Part shown: piece by piece, positions 57,936 to 64,000 of the stretch
Position numbering within the stretch: position 1 is the first letter of the stretch
Layout of the letters: each line of letters starts with the position of its first letter
Assembly: GCF_000686705.1 (NCBI RefSeq)
Contig: NZ_JMLJ01000011.1
Span: 1-64,000, forward strand
Source: Clostridium hydrogeniformans DSM 21757
GTDB lineage: Bacteria > Bacillota > Clostridia > Clostridiales > Clostridiaceae
Direction of reading: 5' to 3'
Length of the DNA stretch: 64,000 bases
Position numbers and translations under genes: made by a program
Notes under the pieces: model-generated
What the model saw: only the letters and a program-made list of their open reading frames with translations
What the model was told of the DNA's origin: nothing
The model's database searches: none

Positions 57936-58075
57936 TTATCTGATGGCTAAATATGTAATACCCCATCCATGTGTAATGTGGGGGATAACAGTTGCTACGC
58001 TCCTAGATTAACTCATCTAACCTTCAGGTGGTGGAAAGAACGCCACCTGAAGGAAAATCCGTTCTATACATAATG
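57936..58075. ncRNA. Structured RNA-like element, copy 2
   Basis: It aligns throughout with 2768-2905. Structure: 5' hairpin CCCCA/TGGGG (57961-57965/57979-57983), TAGAT/ATCTA (58004-58008/58015-58019), a 10-bp hairpin CTTCAGGTGG/CCACCTGAAG (58022-58031/58043-58052) and a pseudoknot AGAACG (58037-58042) with CGTTCT (58060-58065). Two base pairs of the main hairpin differ from copy 1 by compensatory changes. On the plus strand TTGTAT-17-TAAATA (57924-57952) could drive it as a leader of the metallopeptidase gene. On the minus strand it would be a free RNA ending at the 57868-57918 terminator. Family not recognised. Confidence 0.55.
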
Positions 58076-58131
58076 AAGCAGATACTTTTATATCTTAAAG
58101 ATAGGTGATAGGGTAAAGGTATGGTGATAAG

Positions 58132-58815
58132 GTGAAGGTGTTAAGTATAAACAATAAGGATATAAGCTTTACTGTAAGAGTTATGAAAAGAAAAACCATA
58201 GCTATAATGGTTTTAAGTACAGGAATTGTTGAAGTAAGATGTCCTAAAGGTGTTAGTAATAAATATATAGAGGAATTGTTAAAGAAAAAAAGTCAATGGA
58301 TACTAAAAAATATAGAAGATATTAATAGAGGAGGAAAACTAGAGGAGGTATTATTCTTAGGAAAGTATAAGAAAATTCACAAAATAGAAGGAAAAGAAAA
58401 TTTAATAAGTGTAGAAAACTCCATAATTAATATACAATATAATGGTAAAATAAATATAGAGGAACTATTTACTAATTACAGCAAGGAGAAACTAAGACAT
58501 ATAGTTGTAGAAATAATTAATAATTATAAAGATATAATGGGGATAAATTTTAATAAAGTAGCAATGAAGAATATAAAAACTAGATGGGGGAGTTGTTCAT
58601 CTAAGGGAAACTTAAATTTTAATGTTAAGCTTATTGGAGCACCTTTAGATGTAATAGAGTATGTGGTAATTCATGAGTTATGCCATCTTATTCATATGAA
58701 TCATTCTAAGGAATTTTGGAGAGAAGTGTCAAAATATTGCCCAGGACATAAAGAAAAAAGTCATTGGTTAAAAGTTAATGGACATATATTAATGAATATG
58801 TTTTCTAATATTTAA
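58132..58815 (+). CDS. YgjP-like (DUF45) zinc metallopeptidase
   Basis: 227 residues. The zinc site HELCHLIHMNH (His181, Glu182, His185, His191) and RWGSCSSKGNLNFN are the DUF45/YgjP signature. The WLMAK-type basic N-terminus is also typical. Substrate unknown; relatives are often near genes of type I restriction systems, not seen here. The GTG start at 58132 has only a weak site within an 18-base tandem repeat. It is followed after 25 bases by the thioredoxin gene and may be co-transcribed with it. Confidence 0.85.
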   Translation: MKVLSINNKDISFTVRVMKRKTIAIMVLSTGIVEVRCPKGVSNKYIEELLKKKSQWILKNIEDINRGGKLEEVLFLGKYKKIHKIEGKENLISVENSIINIQYNGKINIEELFTNYSKEKLRHIVVEIINNYKDIMGINFNKVAMKNIKTRWGSCSSKGNLNFNVKLIGAPLDVIEYVVIHELCHLIHMNHSKEFWREVSKYCPGHKEKSHWLKVNGHILMNMFSNI

Positions 58816-58840
58816 AATTTTATATAAAGAGGTGATAAAT

Positions 58841-59266
58841 ATGAAAAAGCAATATAAAATAGCTATAATTTCAGTAATAGTTTTAGCTCTAGTAGGGGTC
58901 TATTTTGGGAAAAATTATATGGATAAGAAGTCTAAAGGTTCTAACGTACTAGAATGGACTAGCTTTGACGTACAGAAAGAAAAAGGAAAACCTACACTTT
59001 TAGAATTAGGTACAACAACTTGTGGAGTATGTAAGCAGATGAACCCCATATTAGTATCCTTAGATAAAAAGTATGGAGAAAAAGTTAACATAAAGAAAAT
59101 AAACTTAGAGAGACAAGATAATTATAATATAGCAGTAAAGTATAATGCTATGGCTGTGCCTGTTATGGTGTTTATTGATGAAAAGGGGAATGACTTTTAT
59201 AAACAAGTAGGATATATGTCGGAAGAAGAAATAGTTAAAATTTTAGATTCTATGGGAGTGAAGTAA
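58841..59266 (+). CDS. Membrane-anchored thioredoxin-fold protein
   Basis: 141 residues from ATG 58841, after GAGGTGATAAAT. One N-terminal membrane segment (about 6-24) places the thioredoxin domain outside. The redox motif is Cys61-Gly-Val-Cys64 in TTTCGVCKQM, with the cis-Pro loop AVPVMVF. Its stop overlaps the start of ccdA (TAATG), so the two form a reducing relay: CcdA carries electrons across the membrane to this protein, which reduces extracellular disulfides, perhaps during spore assembly. Confidence 0.9.
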   Translation: MKKQYKIAIISVIVLALVGVYFGKNYMDKKSKGSNVLEWTSFDVQKEKGKPTLLELGTTTCGVCKQMNPILVSLDKKYGEKVNIKKINLERQDNYNIAVKYNAMAVPVMVFIDEKGNDFYKQVGYMSEEEIVKILDSMGVK

Positions 59267-59955
59267 TGGAGTGGTTAAACAATTTTGGAAGCCTTATAAA
59301 TGATAATATATGGCTTGCCCTTATAATGTCGTTAGTTGCAGGTGTTGTTTCCTCCTTTAGTCCATGTGTATTATCATCAATACCATTAATAGTAGGGTAT
59401 GTAGAGAAAAATGGTGTTAAGGATAAGAAAATTGCTTTTAAGTTTTCAATATTTTTCTCCCTAGGAGTTATGGTAACCTTCACATTATTAGGAGTGTTAT
59501 CAGCGTTACTTGGAAAATTTTTCAGTGGAGGGGGAGGAGCTTGGTATTTATTTTTATCTTTTATAATGATATTGAGTGGCCTTCAAATTCTTGGTGTTAT
59601 AAATATAGGACCTAAAGATAATAGTTGTAGACTACCTTCTTTAAGAAAAGGCTTATTTGGAGCCTTTCTACTTGGAATATTAGGAGGAATATTATCTTCC
59701 CCATGTGCAACACCAGTTCTTGCTGCTATCCTTAGTTTTGTGGCAGGAAAAGCCAATATAGGTTTAGGAATAGCAATGCTTATATTATATTCAATAGGTC
59801 ATTCTGTACTTATAATACTTTCAGGAACATCTATTGGACTTATAGAGAGTCTAAGTTCTTCGCCTAAAACTAAAAAGATAGGACAGGGATTTAAAATAGT
59901 TCTTGGAATAATTGTAATAGTGTTAGGAATATACTTATTTTCCTATGCCATATAA
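59266..59955 (+). CDS. ccdA: CcdA-family thiol-disulfide transmembrane transporter
   Basis: 229 residues with six predicted membrane segments. The two redox cysteines are in SFSPCVLSSIP (start of helix 1) and GILSSPCATPVL (helix 4), each next to Pro as in all CcdA/DsbD transporters. It moves electrons from cytoplasmic thioredoxin to the exported thioredoxin-fold protein encoded directly upstream. Many clostridia lack c-type cytochromes, so cytochrome maturation is unlikely to be its purpose here. A terminator follows. Confidence 0.93.
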   Translation: MEWLNNFGSLINDNIWLALIMSLVAGVVSSFSPCVLSSIPLIVGYVEKNGVKDKKIAFKFSIFFSLGVMVTFTLLGVLSALLGKFFSGGGGAWYLFLSFIMILSGLQILGVINIGPKDNSCRLPSLRKGLFGAFLLGILGGILSSPCATPVLAAILSFVAGKANIGLGIAMLILYSIGHSVLIILSGTSIGLIESLSSSPKTKKIGQGFKIVLGIIVIVLGIYLFSYAI

Positions 59956-60007
59956 CAATATATATTATTAATTAAATATAAAAATACGTGAAATATGTTT
60001 CTATAAT

Positions 60008-60048
60008 AAACATCATGGGTCTTAGGATCTCATGATGTTTATTTTTTT
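60008..60048 (+). terminator. Terminator after ccdA; gap to 60240
   Basis: AAACATCATG and CATGATGTTT around a 13-base loop, followed by ATTTTTTT. The rest of the gap up to the MarR promoter at 60245 shows no supported gene. Confidence 0.88.
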
Positions 60049-60241
60049 AATATTAATTAATAGTAGGGTTACAGAATTTAAGAGAAAAGTTATAATTAAG
60101 AGATAAGATATTTTAAATTCAATAGTTTATTATATACGTTAGGGGGAATATAAATTATTTTAATTAAAAAAACGCAATATTGGTATAAGTTGTTAATTTT
60201 TATCTGGGAGAATAATTTTAGATTATATATTTAAATTAAAA

Positions 60242-60293
60242 TAGTTGCACAGGCAAAAATAGTTTTATATAATAAAGGTTGTGATTGCAACTA
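60242..60293 (+). promoter_or_regulatory. marR-MATE promoter flanked by inverted repeats
   Basis: TTGCAC (60245-60250), a 17-base spacer and TATAAT (60268-60273) form the promoter. TAGTTGCA (60242-60249) overlaps the -35, and its exact complement TGCAACTA (60286-60293) lies just past the start point. These are likely MarR operator half-sites for autorepression. Confidence 0.65.
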
Positions 60294-60315
60294 ATTCAAA
60301 GGAGGATATGGTAGT

Positions 60316-60744
60316 TTGGCTAAATGTGAAAGCATAGGAAGATATATATCAGAAATATATCGAATGGGTGGAAAGTTCTATTCTAAAGCTTTTAACAAAT
60401 TTAATATAGGAAGTGGACAATATATTTTTCTACTTCATTTATATTTTAATGATGGTATTAATCAAGAGTGTATAAGCTCTAATCTAAATATAGACAAGGG
60501 AACCACTGCAAGAGCTTTGAAGAGGTTAGAAGAGCTTCAATATGTGGAAAGAGTAGTTGATAAGGAAGATAAAAGAGCATATAGAGTTTTTTTGACTGAG
60601 AAAGCAAAAGATATAGAAGAGGAATTTTTTTTTACATTATCATCATGGAATGATGTATTATCAAAAGATTTCACAGAAGAAGAAAAAGTTATGGCCATAA
60701 ATTTACTAAAGAGAATGACTAATAATTATAAAAACATTATTTGA
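60316..60744 (+). CDS. MarR-family regulator
   Basis: 142 residues, TTG start behind GGAGGATATGG. A winged helix-turn-helix with the QECISSNLNIDKGTTARALKRLEE recognition region and wing (DKEDKRAYRVFLTEKA) is plain. It lies 10 bases before a MATE efflux gene, the MepR-MepA arrangement, and probably represses its own operon until a drug binds. The operator candidates around the promoter support autoregulation. Confidence 0.9.
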   Translation: MAKCESIGRYISEIYRMGGKFYSKAFNKFNIGSGQYIFLLHLYFNDGINQECISSNLNIDKGTTARALKRLEELQYVERVVDKEDKRAYRVFLTEKAKDIEEEFFFTLSSWNDVLSKDFTEEEKVMAINLLKRMTNNYKNII

Positions 60745-60754
60745 GGAGGGAATT

Positions 60755-62137
60755 ATGGATAAGGATAGAGAGAAAAGATTAGCCGGCGAAGATATAAAAA
60801 AGCTACTTATTAGCTTTTCAATACCTAGTATAGTTGGAATGCTGGTAAATGCATTATATAACATAGTTGACAGGGTGTTTATAGGTAAAATACCAGAGAC
60901 AGGAAACTTAGCTATTACAGGAATAGGACTTACATTCCCAATAGTAACTATATTACTTGCATTTGGAATGCTGGTTGGAGTAGGTGCTGGAGCTACAGTA
61001 TCTATAAGACTTGGACAAAAGAAAAAAGATGATGCTGAAAAGATTTTAGGAAATGCAGTTTCTCTTATTATAATAATAAACATAATATTAACTATTCTTG
61101 GATTAATATTTGCAAAACCTATATTAGAGTTATTAGGGGCATCAGATAAAACGGTGGGATATGCCTTAGATTATATAAGAATAATATTATTTGGATCAGT
61201 ATTTAACAATCTAGCTTTTGGATTAAACAACTTAATAAGAGCAGAAGGAAACCCAAAGATATCTATGATTACTATGCTATTTGGAGCAGGACTTAATACT
61301 ATATTAGATCCTATATTTATCTTTGTATTTAACATGGGGATAAAGGGAGCAGCTTTAGCTACAATAATATCTCAGATAGGATCTGCTGTATGGGTATTAT
61401 GGTATTACTTTAGAGGAAGCAGTATGCTTAAGATAAGAAGAAAAAACTTAAAGTTAAAACCACATATAATAAAAGCAATATTTGCTATTGGTATGTCTCC
61501 TTTTGCTATGCAATTAGTAGCCAGTGTTGTATCAGCTATATCAAATAGAGCATTAAGTAGGTATGGTGGGGATACTGCGGTAGGTGCAATGACAGTAATA
61601 AGTAGTGTATCTATGATATTTTTAATGCCTATATTTGGTATTAACCAAGGGGCTCAGCCTATAATAGGATATAATTATGGGGCAGAAAATTATAAGAGGG
61701 TTAAGGACACATTAAAGTTTGCAATAATAGGAGCTACAGCAATTTGTTTGCTAGGATTTGCTTCAATACAACTGTTCCCAGGTACTATAATAAGATTTTT
61801 TAATAATGATCCAGATCTTATAGTAATTGGAACAAAGGGACTTAGGACTTATTTATTTATGTTACCCATTATAGGATTTCAAATAATAAGCGCAAACTTC
61901 TTCCAATGTATAGGGAAGGCAAAAAAAGCTATATTCTTAAGTATGACAAGACAAGTTATATTTTTAATACCTCTACTTATAATTCTACCAAAACTTATGG
62001 AGCTAAATGGGGTATGGTATGCAGGACCAATAGCAGACTTTGTATCCTCTTTAATGACAGGGTTATTTTTAATATATGAGATAAAACATTTAAATCATAA
62101 GCACAATGAGCAAATGGATAGAGTAATAATGGAATAG
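60755..62137 (+). CDS. MATE-family multidrug efflux pump (MepA-like)
   Basis: 460 residues with 12 predicted membrane segments in two similar halves. The start LLISFSIPSIVGMLVNALYNIVDRVFIG and GINQGAQPIIGYNYGA in the second half are typical of the MepA branch, which exports cationic drugs and dyes with Na+ or H+. It overlaps no other gene and is co-transcribed with marR. The physiological substrate is not evident. Confidence 0.92.
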   Translation: MDKDREKRLAGEDIKKLLISFSIPSIVGMLVNALYNIVDRVFIGKIPETGNLAITGIGLTFPIVTILLAFGMLVGVGAGATVSIRLGQKKKDDAEKILGNAVSLIIIINIILTILGLIFAKPILELLGASDKTVGYALDYIRIILFGSVFNNLAFGLNNLIRAEGNPKISMITMLFGAGLNTILDPIFIFVFNMGIKGAALATIISQIGSAVWVLWYYFRGSSMLKIRRKNLKLKPHIIKAIFAIGMSPFAMQLVASVVSAISNRALSRYGGDTAVGAMTVISSVSMIFLMPIFGINQGAQPIIGYNYGAENYKRVKDTLKFAIIGATAICLLGFASIQLFPGTIIRFFNNDPDLIVIGTKGLRTYLFMLPIIGFQIISANFFQCIGKAKKAIFLSMTRQVIFLIPLLIILPKLMELNGVWYAGPIADFVSSLMTGLFLIYEIKHLNHKHNEQMDRVIME

Positions 62138-62145
62138 TAAATGAT

Positions 62146-62176
62146 AAAGGGAGCTAAAAAATTAGCTCCCTTTTAT
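62146..62176. terminator. Bidirectional terminator
   Basis: AAAGGGAGCTAA and TTAGCTCCCTTT around AAAA, with T-runs on both sides, between the MATE gene and the convergent small-protein genes. Confidence 0.9.
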
Positions 62177-62177
62177 T

Positions 62178-62363
62178 TTAAAGTATTCCTTCTTCTTTTA
62201 ATATAGATTCAATCTCTTGAACTTTTTTAGATAATACTAAAAACTTATCTTTTACATGAGTTTTACATGAACTTTCATCGTCTAGTATTTTTTCCATAGA
62301 TTCTACTGTGTTTAAAGCATCTTCTATGTCTTTTTGCGCTAATTTTAAAGAGGCTTCTTTCAT
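62178..62363 (-). CDS. Small helical protein (61 residues)
   Basis: ATG lies behind AAAAGGAGATAACGTA, so translation is likely. The sequence is acidic to neutral and almost entirely heptad-like helix (KLAQKDIEDALNTVESMEKIL), predicting a coiled coil or helical hairpin, with a single Cys33. I do not recognise a family. It lies 14 bases after the small cysteine-rich protein on the same strand and is probably co-transcribed with it. Confidence 0.6.
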   Translation of the reverse strand: MKEASLKLAQKDIEDALNTVESMEKILDDESSCKTHVKDKFLVLSKKVQEIESILKEEGIL

Positions 62364-62377
62364 TACGTTATCTCCTT

Positions 62378-62623
62378 TTAATTAAATTTAGACTTAAGTT
62401 TTTTATCTTTGAATGTTCTATCTATTATAAACGGAGCGGAAAAATAAAATTGTTTTTCATGTCCACAGCTTTCACAGAAACATTCACAAATATTAAATGC
62501 CATCCCATCCTTAAGTCCTATTTTTGTATCATCTGTTAGATAATACCCACCACAAAGTTCGCAGGGAGTATTGTTTATTATTATGTATTCACTTTCTATA
62601 TATTTCATTATATCCCTTACCAT
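62378..62623 (-). CDS. Small cysteine-rich zinc-binding protein (81 residues)
   Basis: Six cysteines in CELCGG (21, 24) and CECFCESCGHE (46, 48, 50, 53) make a zinc-ribbon likely. The start is ATG 62623 (AGAGAGG ten bases upstream) or ATG 62608 (AAGGGA four bases upstream). The C-terminal stretch is basic. No known family. It pairs with the 61-residue helical protein and lies divergent from spmA. Confidence 0.6.
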   Translation of the reverse strand: MVRDIMKYIESEYIIINNTPCELCGGYYLTDDTKIGLKDGMAFNICECFCESCGHEKQFYFSAPFIIDRTFKDKKLKSKFN

Positions 62624-62763
62624 GGCTCATATACCTCTCTTAGAGTTTTCTAATATAAATAGTAACACCTACAAAATATTTATGCAACTAAATAGGGAAA
62701 ATAAGTCTTAAATTACCTTTTATTTTCATATGATTAATAGAACATGAAAGGGGGAAGTTTATT

Positions 62764-63339
62764 TTGATAAACTACATATGGTTTTTTATGATTTTTCTTG
62801 GGGTTATAGTTGGAATCATAACAGGAAAGGGAGACCTTATATCTCAAGGAATAGTGAATACTGCAGGAGATACTGTACAGCTGGTTATAGGGATTATGGG
62901 ACTTATGTGTATGTGGTGTGGAGTTATGAAGATAGCAGAAAAAAGTGGCCTTATGGATAAGATAGCAAGAGGATTAAGACCTATATTAAAGGTATTGTTT
63001 AAGGGAGCTGCTAATGATTCAAAGGCGTTAGGAGCTATAGTTATGAATCTTACTGCTAATATGATGGGTCTTTCTAATGCTGCTACACCCTTTGGTATAA
63101 AAGCCATGGAGGAAATGGACAGGTTAAATGGAGGAAGGGATGAAGCTAGTAATGATATGGTTTTATTCTTAGTGTTAAATGCAGCGTGCATACAATTTAT
63201 ACCATCTACAGTAATATCTATAAGGGCAGCAGAAGGATCACAAAATCCAGGAATTATTATAATACCAGCTATAATTGCAACCAGTTGTGCAGCTATAGTG
63301 GGAGTTATAGTGTGTAAAGTTCTTCAAAGATATTTTTAG
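62764..63339 (+). CDS. spmA: Spore maturation protein SpmA
   Basis: 191 residues, TTG start behind AAGGGGGAAG. A membrane protein of the nucleoside-recognition/Gate family with about four to five segments; WCGVMKIAEKSGLMDKIARGLRP and MMGLSNAATPFGIKAMEEM are conserved in SpmA. With SpmB it is needed for spore core dehydration and heat resistance in Bacillus and Clostridium. It precedes spmB by 70 bases. Confidence 0.92.
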   Translation: MINYIWFFMIFLGVIVGIITGKGDLISQGIVNTAGDTVQLVIGIMGLMCMWCGVMKIAEKSGLMDKIARGLRPILKVLFKGAANDSKALGAIVMNLTANMMGLSNAATPFGIKAMEEMDRLNGGRDEASNDMVLFLVLNAACIQFIPSTVISIRAAEGSQNPGIIIIPAIIATSCAAIVGVIVCKVLQRYF

Positions 63340-63409
63340 ATAAAACTTAGAAATATAACTACTTTAGAATATATATTTTATTAAGCATACCTAGGTGGGG
63401 GGATTATTA

Positions 63410-63943
63410 ATGTCTAATATATTTAAATATTCAATGGCATCCATAATACCAATAATTATATTTGTAATTGTTCTTTATGGAATAATAAAAAAGGTTAAAG
63501 TATATGAAGCCTTTGTTGAAGGAGCTAAGGATGGTATAAACATATGTGTTAGGATACTTCCATATTTACTTGCCATATTAATAGCTATAAAAATATTCAG
63601 GGAATCATCACTTCTTGATTATTTAATATTTATATTAAAGCCTATAGTATCTTTAGTTGGAATACCAGGGGAAATCATGCCTCTTATATTAGTGAAGCCA
63701 TTGTCAGGAAGCGGGGCAATTGGAATATTTACAGAAACTATAAAAACCTATGGAGTAGATACTCATATAGGACTAATAGCATCAATAATAATGGGGTCTA
63801 CAGAAACTATATTTTACACTCTTACTGTTTATTATGGAGCTGTAGGGATAAAAAAGATAAGACATACCTTATGGGCGGCTATAACTGCAGATATAGTGGC
63901 TATACTAGTAACAGTAACTTTAGTAAATATATGGTTTAAATAA
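63410..63943 (+). CDS. spmB: Spore maturation protein SpmB
   Basis: 177 residues from ATG 63410, seven bases after GGGGGGA; a reading five residues longer lacks a site. About five membrane segments in the Gate-family fold, with VEGAKDGINICVRILPYL and LSGSGAIGIFTETIKTYG diagnostic of SpmB. It should act with SpmA in the forespore membrane during spore maturation. No terminator is seen before the window ends. Confidence 0.92.
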   Translation: MSNIFKYSMASIIPIIIFVIVLYGIIKKVKVYEAFVEGAKDGINICVRILPYLLAILIAIKIFRESSLLDYLIFILKPIVSLVGIPGEIMPLILVKPLSGSGAIGIFTETIKTYGVDTHIGLIASIIMGSTETIFYTLTVYYGAVGIKKIRHTLWAAITADIVAILVTVTLVNIWFK

Positions 63944-64000
63944 GAATAGAAAATATCTTTTTAAATGATAAAAAATATATTGAAAAAAGGTTTTGAATAA

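Noticed and set aside
63965-64000. 11-codon frame at the right edge
   Set aside because: Too short, with no ribosome site.

Overview
The window is AT-rich, gene-dense chromosomal DNA that looks like a spore-forming, low-GC Firmicute, most probably Clostridium sensu stricto. The evidence is the codon bias, frequent TTG/GTG starts behind strong Shine-Dalgarno sequences, a CcpA of clostridial type, a T-box-controlled long isoleucyl-tRNA synthetase, and spore genes (tandem Csp-type protease plus SleC, a SleM-like GH25 muramidase, SpmA/SpmB). I cannot name the species. I see no rRNA, tRNA, CRISPR array, prophage or insertion sequence.

Layout. 1-2739 (minus): a Bce-type antimicrobial-peptide sensing and detoxification module, read as response regulator, sensor kinase, ABC ATPase, then a permease cut by the window edge. 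3-7 kb: lytic-transglycosylase-like protein, stress-type SDR, tiny zinc-ribbon protein, alanine/glycine symporter. 7-11.6 kb: carAB behind a strong promoter and a PyrR-type leader. 12-16 kb: HscC-type Hsp70 with a large membrane J-protein, then an azoreductase. 17-23 kb: beta-galactosidase, a GH63-like glycosidase and a LacI regulator, convergent with a secreted alpha/beta hydrolase. 24-30 kb: Rrf2 regulator, a small gene with a LexA box inside its promoter, HD-GYP protein, long glutamine synthetase, glutamate racemase, STAS-like protein. 30-33 kb: nitroreductase, then cyclophilin, DUF3783 and HTH/S24-like genes. 33-38 kb: tandem subtilase plus SleC. 38-46 kb: H-NOX chemoreceptor, YkvI-like membrane protein, lipoprotein, radical SAM protein, PucR-type regulator with ComB, rRNA methyltransferase. 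47-53 kb: ABC-F protein, BFD-like ferredoxin, DusA, SleM-like muramidase, membrane protein. 53-58 kb: T-box plus ileS, then ccpA. 58-64 kb: metallopeptidase, thioredoxin and CcdA; MarR plus MATE pump; two small proteins; spmA/spmB.

How they fit together. CspBA-like, SleC and SleM would act in succession on spore cortex at germination, while SpmAB acts in spore maturation. CcpA is encoded here, and a perfect clostridial-type cre sits at the predicted transcription start of lacZ. The redox genes (thioredoxin/CcdA, azoreductase, nitroreductase, BFD-like protein) and the H-NOX receptor suit an anaerobe that meets oxygen or NO.

The most unusual signals are: (1) two diverged copies, at 2768-2905 and 57936-58075, of a roughly 135-nt element with a covarying hairpin and a loop-3' pseudoknot, which I cannot assign to a known RNA family; (2) a 51-codon ORF in the carAB leader whose Shine-Dalgarno abuts the PyrR hairpin and which contains the terminator; (3) a LexA box between the -35 and -10 of a YciI-like gene; (4) a fused two-subtilase Csp protein that keeps Asp/His/Ser in both halves.
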